Assembly (NCBI GenBank): GCA_037974335.1
Contig: CM075760.1
Span: 35,783,609-35,847,608 of the forward strand
From: Prionace glauca
Taxonomy: Eukaryota; Chordata; Chondrichthyes; Carcharhiniformes; Carcharhinidae
Length of the DNA: 64,000 nucleotides
Reading direction: 5' to 3'
A program made the position numbers and the translations under genes. Within the stretch, counting starts at the first letter, position 1; every line of letters begins with the position of its first letter. Under the pieces are notes generated by a model. That model was not told the origin of the DNA and did not search any database. It worked only from the letters and a program-made list of their open reading frames with translations. Below are positions 1 through 9,690 of the stretch, in pieces.

Positions 1-587
1 GATCTCTTTTAGCAATTCCCCTTCAGTTTTCCCAGTGATAACTTTCATCCCATCTCTGCCTTCCATGAGTGCATGGAAACAACAAACAGTTCATGTGTTT
101 CAACTGAAGAACATTTAATATGTAAGTATTTATTGACAACCATTCTGTTGTGTGTTCTTGCATACAAAATGATTTCAGCCTCACTATTTTGTTCCCGCTG
201 TTGACTTATCTGTCTTTAGAGATCTGTTGGAAAACGGATAGGCTGACAATGTGTGACAGCAATACTCACAACGGTTTCAACTCTCTTCAGTTCAGCAACA
301 CACTGTTCATCAATGTTCTTTTTTTTGCCAAGGTGCATGAACCAAAATGTTTGCCTTCATTCGGATTTTTTAACATGCATAAAAAGGACAATAACCATAT
401 AATTTACAAGAAAAGATGAAGTCATCTTGTTTGTTCAGAGACTGTGATTCATGTCCCTCAGCACACAGTTTAATTGTTCCAATGGGGACATTAGAAGATT
501 TATAAATAGGAATTTTCACTGTCTGTGCAATATTGTTTAACTGGGAGTGATCTCTAGTACAGTCAGCGATCATTGAATTTCAGAGCC

Positions 588-684
588 ATGTTCTGGATTA
601 TACCACTTGAGCTTCGTATTCTTTGGGTATTTTCCGATATCCAAAGGATTTACTACCCTGTCCTTGCCGTAGTTGGTGTCACTG
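588..684 (+). CDS. GPR139-like class A GPCR, exon 1
   Basis: First coding exon of a seven-transmembrane receptor. From the ATG at 588 it encodes about 32 residues (MFWIIPLELRILW... to ...LAVVGVT) and ends at an ACTG|GTAAGT donor in phase 1. The end of this exon begins TM1. The exon joins in frame to the acceptor at 1252, giving ..VVGVTVNVLTILILSRGKC, a TM1/ICL1 pattern I recognise from shark GPR139-like proteins. An upstream in-frame TTG at 573 is not needed. The start choice rests on it being the first ATG in frame. Confidence 0.75.
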
Positions 685-1252
685 GTAAGTCATATTTCTC
701 TGTGTTCATTGTCCTTGTCTATGTTACCCAGTTTTTGATATTATTCTGCGTAACCGTCATGGTTTGTAGCTGTGAATGCACTGGAAACATTTCTCGTTGC
801 CACACAGCTATCCTCACACTACGTGACATTCACTTTCAGTCTTTCCACTTTACGGTTGTCGTTGTGTAACATGATTTCCAGTATTATGTCTCACAGCCAA
901 TTCCAAATCAGCTGATTTAACATCTTCAACTGCACAGCCTTCAGCACAATCAAAGCAGAGTCATCCAGACCAGGAAAATTTGCTCCAAACCTACTGGCAC
1001 CATTGTGTCCCCCACATACAAATCTGAAGAAGGCAACAAATTGGAGATGTTATCAACTGGTGAATGTGGCTTCTTGCTACATCATTGCGGGGCTTTTCTG
1101 CTGTGAACTTTGTCTCGAGCAGAATAGGTGAATTCAGTCTGTTCCGGGGTGGATTTAATAAAAATGTTTCAGCTGTTCCCAAGGATCCTGAGAGATTGTT
1201 TCTCTTGTGCTCAGTCTAAAACACGAATAAATTGTGTTTCTCTTCCTTACAG

Positions 1253-2148
1253 TGAATGTATTGACGATTCTTATCCTGTCACGAGGGAAGTGTGGTCTTT
1301 CCAGAAGTATGATACGTTACCTCATTTCCATGTCAGCAGCGGATCTACTGGTCATTATCACCGATCTCATATTGAGGCAAATTCCCATTAAGTTTGAATT
1401 TGTAATCATTTACCACATTAAAATATGTAATATCCATGCTGTGCTGCTTTATGCAGTCACTGATTGCTCTGTCTGGTTCACTGTCACATTCACCTTTGAT
1501 CGATTTGTGGCTATTACTTGTCAGAAGCTGAAAATAAAATACTGCACTGAGAAAACGGCAACAGTGGTTCTTGGAACTGTGAGTGTGCTATTCAGTGTAA
1601 AGAACATTTTCTGGTATTTCATGTATGGTGATAGATATGCGATTCAGAATATTCCCCATTTTTGTGATGTTGGCGTTGTTGCCCTCTCTTCTGAAGCATG
1701 GGGAGTGGTTGAAAATCTGCATTATATTTTAACACCGTTCATTCCTTTTTTGTTGATTCTGTTGCTGAATATTTTCACCATTAAACACATTCTAGGGTCT
1801 ACCAAATTCCGCAGGAGACTTCAGAGTCACAAGTGTATGGATAGTTCAAAGGACCCAGAGACAGTGAAGAGAAGAAAATCCATTATCTTACTATTTGCTC
1901 TATCATTAAATTTTATCCTACTATGGTCAGTGTTACTTATCCACTCCTTTTGTCAACGATTATATAATTTAAACTTAATTCATTTTTATATTCCTGCATT
2001 TGTGCGGGAATTGGGATTTATGCTCCAACTCCTGAGTTGCTGCACCAATACATACATTTACGCAGTGACCCAGACACAATTCAGAGAGGATCTAAAGAAT
2101 GTGATCAGATCTCCATTTACTGCAATTGTGAAATTACTTACAGAATAA
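1253..2148 (+). CDS. GPR139-like class A GPCR, exon 2 (TM1-TM7)
   Basis: Main exon of a rhodopsin-family receptor, entered at CTTACAG|TGAATG and ending at a TAA. With exon 1 the protein is about 330 residues, normal for the family. Visible are SRGKCGLS after TM1 (about 41-48), AADLLVI in TM2, a conserved extracellular Cys near 91 paired with one near 170, a DRF variant of the DRY motif at about 115-117 (FTFDRFVAIT), a basic loop before TM6 (VKRRKS) and NTYIYAVTQ in TM7 in place of NPxxY, followed by the short helix-8 segment QFREDLKNV. The pattern matches the GPR139/GPR142-like receptors that are numerous in sharks. The ligand cannot be inferred from sequence. The reading frame is uninterrupted, so it looks functional. 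It is divergently oriented from the Ig clusters and probably unrelated to them. Confidence 0.85.
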
Positions 2149-3913
2149 ACATATTTTTCGTTAGAACAGGGTGATTATCTCGTGTTCTGAACAAAACAAT
2201 ATCTCAGTGAATCATACACAGTGTAGACATATTTTGTGTCACCATTTCTGATTAAAACGTGTATTGAAATTGTAAAAACAAATTAAAAAAATGAATTGAG
2301 CCCAGAAAAAATCCGGATTCAAATCAGCTAATACTAATGAACCAGCCTGGACATCATGTTGACCTCCAGTTTTGTACCATTCTGTTAACTTGAGCGAATG
2401 TTTGCATTTCACTTCAGCTGCAACACAACTCCCTCACTGAAATGAATCTCAAAACTCAACCCCCGTGAACTCTCTTCACAATTCCACCCCACCTCACCAC
2501 ATCCCCACCCTCCCACTCAGCTCGACCCTCAGCCCAAACAGTCCCGCGCCCTTTGCACAGTGTTAATTATTGGATTTAGCAATGGTGAATTGAACAGATT
2601 GGACTAGAGATTCATGGATGAATGGATTATTCGGCAAAGGCGGTTGAAAATCTTCCCCAACAGGTGTAGACAAAGGTCATGGGTAGAGGAGGGCACTCAT
2701 AATGTTGAAATGCAGCGTGAGCTCGTTGGGTCAAAGGGCCTGTTTCCCATGCTGTGTTTTTCTTTGTTCTTTGGTCAAAATGTTAGCGCTAAACTTCCAA
2801 GGATTTAGGGTCGGTGCTAGACGGCAACTTGAGACAGAATGTTGGAGTGGCAGTGATTGCATTTAGTAAAACTCAATGGCAGTATTTGACAATGCACTTG
2901 GTACAATTCAATTAAAAAACCTCAGCTGAATGCGCATTTAATTCCACTACCCTCGCGGATTTTGCAGCATGTGTGAGAGATCAAAGTTCGTTTGTGCCCC
3001 AAATGCACTGGAGTGTTGAAGTGAAATAAGCAAATACATATATTAAACATGCATAGAACAGAATATAAGCAAGGTTGGTCTTTGTTTGTGAAGGGTCTGA
3101 AAAGAAATAATTGTTAAAAAAATTCAGAGATAAATAGATTTATCTTCAGTTATGAATAAAGTTTTTGAATGAATTCTGAACAAGTATTTAAAATGATAAA
3201 ATAGAACGTAATGGAATGATTAGCCGAAAACAGACATCTTTATTAGCATGAATAACAAAGTAAGTATTCTATTCATAACCATTCCACGCCGTAAGTTACT
3301 GGAAAATATGTAAACGTTCAGTGAGGTCTCAGAACTGGTGGAGTCACCAACTCCCACCCACTTTGACACGGTGCTACTCCATTCTGGAATGGGATTGATG
3401 TTAAACTGTCAGCTAAACAGAACATTATACTCACCGTGTAATCAGTTTCTGGAGGTGAATGTATCTGAAAGCAAAGGAAAGGAATATCATTTACTGCAGG
3501 TGATAGAATGACTGTGTGACTATATCTGTAGTGACAGTGACCTGGGATGAAGCAATGGAGACAGTAATGATGATCAGTGAGATACAAATCTCAGATATCA
3601 CAGCAGAACTGTGAAAAACTCATGTTGTTCAGCAGATTTCCCACAAGAAGCGAGAGAAGAGGCAGAGGCTGCGAATGATCTTTGAGTATGGTGAGCTGCA
3701 GTGAAATGTAGTGGAATAGAATGTATTATTATTCATTTTGACAGGAGGAAGCAGCAAGGGGAATGAAATTATAAATTGCCGGGATTGGGCCAATGGGTTT
3801 ATTTTGTTTCTCCAGGTAGTTCAAACTGACACAATGATCGCTCCTGTTTTCCATCGGGAAGGAATTTCAGACCCTGCTAAATCTTGTGCTGGTCGGCAGC
3901 AACAAAACCTACA
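2149..3913. other. Gene-free spacer with a LINE 3' remnant
   Basis: No convincing coding region. At about 2600-2775 there is a + strand fragment ending GGGCCTGTTTCCCATGCTGTG..TTCTTTG, the typical 3' end of shark CR1-like LINEs. About 3600-3860 resembles 12730-12980 (shared words such as ACAGGAGGAA.CAGCAAGGG), so the tRNA region flanks were duplicated. Confidence 0.5.
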
Positions 3914-3985
3914 TTCCCTGACCGGGAATCGAACCCGGGCCGCGGTGGTGAGAGCGCTGAATCCTAACCACTAGACCACCAGGGA
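3914..3985 (-). tRNA. tRNA-Glu (CTC), probably decaying
   Basis: 72-nt cloverleaf starting TCCCTGGTGGTCTAGTGGTT and ending with discriminator A. A box and B box (GGTTCGATTCC) are intact and the loop is CTCTCAC, giving anticodon CTC. Compared with the usual vertebrate gene the anticodon stem reads CAGCG/CACCG, with two mismatches that look like G-to-A changes at CpG. Possibly still transcribed but likely a pseudogene. Confidence 0.75.
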
Positions 3986-4099
3986 AGATACGAATAGCAG
4001 CCTTAATCTGACCGGTACATTGCAGCGTTTTTCAAATTCTCCAGAACGGCTTGTCGAGGAACAAAAATTGTTTTGATAGAACAGGAATGACTCCTTCAG

Positions 4100-4580
4100 C
4101 CGACAGCAAATTACTGCAGATGCTGGAACTTAAAAAACTTAAAATGCTGGAAAATCTCAACAGGCATGACGGCATCTCTGGAGAGAGAATGTGAGGCAAT
4201 GGAATTGAGTCTAAACTGCCCTCTGAAACGGCCCAACAACATAGTTAGTTCAGTGGGAAATAGGGATGGACAACAAATACTGACATTGAAATCTATATTG
4301 TGTTAGCAGCATTTTATGAAATAATTAAACATTTTCATTTTGTTTCATTTCATGTCAGACAGGGTGACATATTCGGGGCTCTTATTATTTAAAACCTCAG
4401 CCCTTTAACCATTGAGACAGTTATGGTTCAGTCACAGAAAAGTGATCCACTGTGATCCAAAAGAAGGAATTTTAGTTGCTGCAAATCCCACCTCAAAACG
4501 GAAAATGCTGGAAGATTAATCAGTTTCAACAGTTTCTGTGGAGGGAAAGAGAGGGAATGATACAGGTTGCTGACCTTTGA
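4100..4580. repeat. Dispersed shark repeat fragments
   Basis: Two pieces (about 4100-4190 and 4500-4580) contain the words AAAATGCTGGAAAATCTCA and CATCTCTGGAGAGAGAATG or variants. The same motif recurs at 41480-41580, 41850-41970 (reverse) and 46255-46350. This is a dispersed interspersed repeat, probably a SINE or LINE tail. The family is not named here. Confidence 0.5.
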
Positions 4581-4967
4581 CCCTAACTGGAAGAAATTGA
4601 TGCTTTAATGGTTTACAAACAAGTACAGAATCAAGGAAAATAGGGAGAGAGAGGAGGAAAAAACAAATAGTTTTTTTTATCGGATGGAAGGCTGAAGTGA
4701 TTGAATTACAATGGAGATGATTGTTGTTTCCACTGACACAATCTCGCAGATCTGGGTTTAAATCTCCTAATAAATGAGAACAAAATCTCTCGCTGAGTTC
4801 AGCGCTAAACTCACCGCTTTCCAGTGATCTGGAGGCAGTTTTCATTCACAACTGTGAAATGAACAAGGTAGAAAGGAGAGAGGGACTGAGTTTGAGTCGT
4901 GACATTTCTGGGGGATGGGAGATCTGGAATTCACCCAGGAATGAGGTAAAGTCTAAAAAAACATTAA

Positions 4968-5040
4968 CGCCCAACGTGGGGCTCGAACCCACGACCCTGA
5001 GATTAAGAGTCTCATGCTCTACCGACTGAGCTAGCCGGGC
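4968..5040 (-). tRNA. tRNA-Lys (CTT), intact
   Basis: 73-nt cloverleaf GCCCGGCTAGCTCAGTCGGT... with loop ACTCTTAAT, anticodon CTT, T arm GTGGG TTCGAGC CCCAC and discriminator G. As far as I recall it matches the canonical vertebrate tRNA-Lys-CTT at every position. It is the clearest functional tRNA in the window. Confidence 0.93.
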
Positions 5041-5142
5041 ACATAGCCTACAGTCCGTTCCTTAACCTGAAATGCATAGAGAAAATATGGCTTTTCCATT
5101 TGGTGTCTCAGTTTGTTCAGATTTCAGTTTACAATGAATCAT

Positions 5143-5810
5143 AAGAACATAAGAAATAGGAGCAGGAGTAGGCCATCTAGCCCCTTGAGCCTGCCCCGCC
5201 ATTCAATAAGATCACGGCTGATCTGAAGTGGCTCAGTTCCACTTTCCCGCTTTCTCCCCATAACTCTTAATCCCCTTGCCTACCAAAAACCTATCTACCC
5301 GTGTCTTAAATATATTTAGCGAGGCAGCCTCCACCACTTCAACGGGCAGAGAATTCCAGAGATTCACCACCCTTTGAGTGAAGAAGTTCCTCCTCAACTC
5401 CGTTCTAAACTGCACCCCCCCCCCCTTATTTTGAGGCTGTGCCCTCTAGTCCTGCTGAGGCAGAATCCCCAAAGTTTCTATCCATCCCTCTCAATCATCA
5501 ATTAGATCATTCACATCTTTCAATTCTGAGCTTCACCTTTCCCAAGCATTCCAAACTCCTCTCACATCATTCACCTTCTTTTTTTTGGTTCGTAACAATT
5601 TAGCCAGGGGAGGGGGCGGGGGGAAAAACCTTCTCAAGGTTTTCATGTCACACTGTTTCCCAGTTTCAGATGTTTCAATAAGATCATCTCTGATTATTCT
5701 GAACTCCAGAGCGAACAGACTCATCCCACTGAATCTCTCCTCTCAGGAGAAACGCAGAAATCAGTCGCCCCACAGCGTCTGTGAAGGGAACAACATCTAA
5801 ATCTTCCGGC
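5143..5810 (-). repeat. CR1-like LINE 3' fragments
   Basis: At 5143 the element 3' end reads, on the minus strand, CCTATTTCTTATGTTCTTAT. The minus strand then encodes the RT C-terminal words FRTELRRNFFTQRVVNLWNSLPVEVVEAASLNIFKTRVD. A second, more diverged CR1 piece at about 5590-5810 encodes LFALEFRIIRDDLIET. Both are short and dead. Confidence 0.8.
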
Positions 5811-6078
5811 TGGATGAACTGGCCTCGGAGCTGGAGAAGTCAGAGTTGTAACACTAACGATAAACTCTAAAGAACATACATGTCATATACAGAACATACA
5901 TGTCAGATACACACACAGCACACATGTCAAATCTCGTCACTTCCAAGTTGCGTCTTTTAACTTTCTGCTCTCCACCTCAGACATTTCCACATTCATCAAA
6001 AACCCCCCACCTCAAACCCCATCCTGCTCCTCAATCCACCGATAATATTACTCGTACCGCAAGGAGTTCGCAGCATTT

Positions 6079-6153
6079 GGCTCCATAGCTCAGTGGAGAG
6101 CACTGAGTCTTGTAAACCAGGGGTGGTCGCGAGTTCAATTCTCGCTGGAGCCT
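6079..6153 (+). tRNA. tRNA-Thr (TGT), probably pseudogene
   Basis: Sequence GGCTCCATAGCTCAGTGG..., loop CTTGTAA (anticodon TGT), acceptor end GGAGCCT. Relative to the vertebrate gene the D loop lacks two bases, the anticodon stem has an extra base and the variable region has two extra bases, giving 75 nt. The B box reads GAGTTCAATTC. The acceptor stem pairs perfectly. The inserted bases make function doubtful. Confidence 0.6.
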
Positions 6154-6559
6154 CCAGGCAAAGTTTAGCTCATACATACTCTGGGAAAAAGGTAAGTCGT
6201 ACTCAGAAGGGAAACAGAGTGTTCTTATGAGTGGAGGGGCAGATCAGGTGCCATTTTGGAAAGCAAAACGATATTCTTCTTTGGGAGAAGAAATCGAAAG
6301 AGCAGAACATATTTGACGAGCTGATAAATATAAATGTTGATATTAAGAATAGAGTAGATGCGTTTGTACAAGGAATGTATAAAGTTAGTGTGTTGGTGCA
6401 GCTGATAATTGGAATGAGAATTACATTTTGTTCTTATTGCTGGCAGACTGGAGTTTAAAAATAACGAGGTGTTTCTCCTGTTAAACAGGATTTTGTGGAA
6501 ACCAGGTTCAATATTCTGCGCAGATGTGACAGTCACATTTAAAAATGGATATGCTTTGC

Positions 6560-7030
6560 ATTAGATACGGTAAAGAGAAGGTTCACCAGATTGCTCCCTG
6601 GGGTCAGTGAGTTGTCCTGTGATGAAATTCTCTGGAGTTTAGAAGAATAAGCGGTGATCTATTTAAACTTACACAGTGCTGATTCGGTTTGATAGGATGG
6701 AGGCTGAGAGATTTTCTTTCTCTCTGCTGGTCGGGAATCTAACCCCCTGCGGCACAGATCACCGGCTGCTCATTTAGGGTAAGATAAGGAGAAATTACTT
6801 CACTCAAAGGGCAAGAATCTTTGATATTTTCTGTGCCTGACAGTGACGTATGCCCCATCATCGAGCACATTTAAGGTTGGGATAAACAGGTTTCTGATCT
6901 CTTAGAGAATTCAGGGATCTGGGGAGCTGGTGGAAAAACTAAGTTGTATCCCAATATCAGCCATGATGGTATTGAATGGTGGAAATCTCGTTGGACCGAA
7001 TGGCCTGCTCCTCCTCCTATGATTCCTGTT
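6560..7030 (+). repeat. CR1-like LINE 3' fragment
   Basis: Degenerate + strand piece with GAGAAATTACTTCACTCAAAG and a 3' end GACCGAATGGCCTGCTCCTC, typical of shark CR1 3' ends. A related shorter piece lies at about 9130-9330. No open frame. Confidence 0.65.
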
Positions 7031-7479
7031 AGAATAAAAACAGGAAGGACTGGAATTTCTCAGCAGGGCTTGAAACAGATGTGGAGTTAAGTTTCCGAGT
7101 TCAATATGATTCTTTTCAAACGAGTAACTGAGTGTGAATTATAACAAGTAGCACAACATCGAGACTGCAAACACTTCCAGTATCACTAGTTTCGGTCTTT
7201 TTGAGCTCACACTACTATCAGATATTTCAGATGGTGAATAACCATATAAGTCTGCACCTAGAAACCCATTAAATTCTGTTGGGGACTGAACGAGATGCGA
7301 ATAAATGCTCGGTGTCAAAATCGAACTTTCCCCTCAGTGCACTTTATTTCATAGAAAACATTTGAGGGTGAAATCAGAACAATGATAACATGTCTTTAAC
7401 ACCGAGGTTCAGATAATGTTAAGCAACAAACTGAAATCAAACAATTTTCCCTTCCCCGACATGAGAAAGCTTAATCAAA

Positions 7480-7551
7480 AGTCCTGCCCGGATTCGATCA
7501 GGTGACCTTGCGCGTGTGAGGCGAGTGTGATAACCGCTACACTACAGAAAC
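7480..7551 (-). pseudogene. tRNA-Val (CAC) pseudogene, copy 1
   Basis: Reads GTTTCTGTAGTGTAGCGGTT... on the minus strand with loop CTCACAC (anticodon CAC intact). The acceptor stem, anticodon stem (CTCGC/GCGCA) and T arm (CACCT GATCGAAT CCGGG) all carry mismatches, so it should not fold well. It forms one half of a local duplication with the copy at 8499-8569. Confidence 0.75.
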
Positions 7552-7957
7552 AGCTGGAAACAGGGTAGAGCAAACCTGCCTGTCTTCAATGTTCAACTGC
7601 GCTGTGTTGCTGCAGGTTCCGATGGTTAGACTGAGAGCCCATGTCACTGAATTCAGGAAGATAACCGTTACTTTCAAGCTGATTGTACAACTTATCCCCA
7701 ACACCAACATTTAAAAGCGTTCGTCTCGCAAATATCTAAGGGAGCAATGATTTCTACCCATTCATTAACACATCATTTTCATCTTTCTTCCAATAATCAT
7801 CCGCATTTTGTATCCTGTCGCTCCCGTACTTCTTTGTTCTTTAAATGTGACATTTCCAATTCAGATACTGAAAAGGAAATCTCCCTGATACTGATTCCGA
7901 CAGAACTGGTACAGACCGGGAAGTAACACAGGATTGTTGTACAACAATAAATCTACA

Positions 7958-8003
7958 GTCCCTGACCGGGAATCGAACCCGGGCCGCGGCGGTGAAAGCG
8001 CCT
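7958..8003 (-). pseudogene. tRNA-Glu 3'-half remnant
   Basis: Matches tRNA-Glu from the anticodon loop (CTTTCAC) through the T arm (CCGGG TTCGATT CCCGG) to the acceptor 3' strand. The 5' half is replaced by unrelated sequence from 8004 on. It has lost its A box and acceptor 5' strand, so it is dead. Confidence 0.8.
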
Positions 8004-8297
8004 GTTTCTGCACTGTAGGGTTCTAGGGTTCTGTGTCTATTACTTCCCTTCAAAAATCAGAGCAACAGGAAATTAAGAAACGACGAGCTTAAGGGCAGTT
8101 TAAATGATGGTGTCCCTTCAGTGCAGCTAATTGTGTTTCTAAAGTGAGATGATTTCTGTTTGTTACACAGTTCAGGCTGACCTGATTCAGAGAAGGATCA
8201 GGCTCAATCCTCCCGATGGCCTTTCCCAACTCCATTTCTTCAAAAGAATTTCAGTAACATTTCCATTAAATAATATGATTGTGACATATGTCAATGT

Positions 8298-8366
8298 GGT
8301 TGTATGTCCGAGCGGTCTAAGGCTCCAATCTCCGTGGAGGTGTGGGTTCGAATCCCAACGCGAGTG
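8298..8366 (+). pseudogene. tRNA-Leu (AAG-type) with deleted anticodon arm
   Basis: The frame matches vertebrate tRNA-Leu-AAG: CCGAGCGGTCTAAGGC, variable arm TCTCCGTGGAGG, T arm GTGGGTTCGAATCCCA. It is 69 nt rather than 82. The missing 13 nt hold the 5' side of the anticodon stem and the anticodon, and end in a TAAGGC direct repeat, as expected for slippage or recombination between repeats. It cannot decode. Confidence 0.8.
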
Positions 8367-8498
8367 AAATGGGTTGAAATTTTGATCCTTACTGTTGTTG
8401 TAAGATTGAATGCAGGAGTGTGCGCAGTGTCGTTTTCGTCATGTGATTCTTCTGTGAAATGTGCGCCTTTTCCTCCAGTTCACTTACAGTATAATGAG

Positions 8499-8569
8499 TG
8501 TTCCTGCCCGGTTTCGAACCGGGGACCTTTCGCGTGAGGCGGACGTGATAACCACTACACTACAGAAAC
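8499..8569 (-). pseudogene. tRNA-Val (CAC-type), anticodon loop shortened
   Basis: Acceptor stem and T arm (CCCGG TTCGAAA CCGGG) are well preserved and both internal promoter boxes are clean. However, the anticodon arm reads TCCGC CTCAC GCGAA, a 5-nt loop instead of CTCACAC. The 2-nt loss of one CA unit makes it 71 nt and probably non-functional, though it could still be transcribed. Confidence 0.8.
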
Positions 8570-8989
8570 AACTGGGAAACTAATGGAGCAAATCTGCCTG
8601 TCTGCAATGTTCAACTGCGCTGTGTTGCTGCAGGTTCCGATGGTTAGACTGAGAGCCCATGTCACTGAATTCAGGAAGATAACCGTTACTTTCAAGCTGA
8701 TTGTACATCTTATCCCCAACATCAACATTTAAAAGCATTCGTCTCGCAAATATCTAAGGGAGCAATGATTTCTACCCATTCATTAATGCATCATTTTCAT
8801 CTTTCTTCGAATAATCTCAGCATTTGTATCATCAGCGCTTTGTAATCTGTCGCTCCCTTTTTCATTTGTTCTTTAAATGTGACATTTCCAATTCAGATAC
8901 TAAAGAGGAAATCTCCCTGATACTGATTCCGACAGAACTGGTGCAGACCGGGAAGTAACATAGGATTGTTGTACAGCAATAAATCTACA

Positions 8990-9061
8990 TTCCCTGACCG
9001 GACATCGAACCCGGGCCGCGGCGGTGAAAGCGCCGAATCCGAACCACTAGACCACCAGGGA
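8990..9061 (-). tRNA. tRNA-Glu (TTC), near-intact
   Basis: 72 nt, TTCCCTGGTGGTCTAGTGGTT start with anticodon arm CGGCG CTTTCAC CGCCG, anticodon TTC. The T arm is CCGGG TTCGATG TCCGG, with one wobble and one loop change. One D-arm base differs from the vertebrate norm. Likely functional or recently dead. Confidence 0.82.
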
Positions 9062-9394
9062 AGCTGGCTGGTTTCAACCTATTACTTCATCCATGAGTCA
9101 CCTACCTTTAGTTTTATTTCGACATAGACACAATCTCAGGATAAGGCGCTGATGATTCAGGACTGAGATGAGGAGAAATTGCTTCACTCAAAGGCTGGTG
9201 AATCTTGGGAATTCTCTACTCCAGAGGGTGTTGATGCTCCGTCATTGAACACATTTCAGTTTGGGTTAAACAGATTTATGATCTGTCCAGGAATGAATGG
9301 AAGCAGGGATGTGGAATTGGAACAAATGCTCAGCCAATAGCTCATTTTTCAGTTGTTTTTTTATGTTTAAAGGTATAATGGAAGCACACATATA

Positions 9395-9450
9395 TATACA
9401 CACGATATATATACATGAAATAGTGTACAGATATATATATATAAAATGTT
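9395..9450. repeat. AT-rich microsatellite
   Basis: Runs of ATATAT interrupted by CAC/GAT, with an (AT)n block at about 9431-9441. Simple sequence only. Confidence 0.7.
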
Positions 9451-9616
9451 ATATGTAATATGTTTGAAGTCAATCGTCATTAAATAATGTTGGTAATACT
9501 AGATAACAGTACAGCCGGGAACAATTCACAGCTATTTTTTATTGGCACCCACGGACCCATTGCCAACAGGTAACTGTTTAACCGTGAATGCTGATGGTGA
9601 GGAAATAGTAAAATTC

Positions 9617-9690
9617 CGACTTTGGGTGGTCTCGAACCACCAACCTTTCCGTTAATAGCCAAACGCGCTGACCAATTGCGCTACAGAGAC
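9617..9690 (-). pseudogene. tRNA-Asn-like, decayed (ATT at anticodon)
   Basis: 74-nt match to tRNA-Asn, but the loop reads CTATTAA, so the anticodon would be ATT instead of GTT. The anticodon stem has a mismatch and the acceptor stem (GTCTCTG against CAAAGTC) has two. Upstream flank resembles that of the intact copy at 11423-11496 (CGTGAATGCTGAT..GTGAG), so the pair arose by duplication. Confidence 0.75.

Larger units (their letters stand above)
7480..9061. repeat. Local duplication carrying tRNA-Val plus tRNA-Glu
   Basis: 7480-8003 and 8499-9061 are near-identical direct copies about 1.02 kb apart. Each starts with a tRNA-Val, continues with the shared spacer (GTTCAACTGCGCTGTGTTGC..., CATTTCCAATTCAGATACT...) and ends with a tRNA-Glu. 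The tRNA-Glu of the left copy is cut after the anticodon arm. Confidence 0.85.

Noticed and set aside
1234-1252. GTG at 1234 as receptor start
   Set aside because: It lies in the polypyrimidine tract before a clear acceptor; exon 1 supplies a proper ATG and the rest of TM1.
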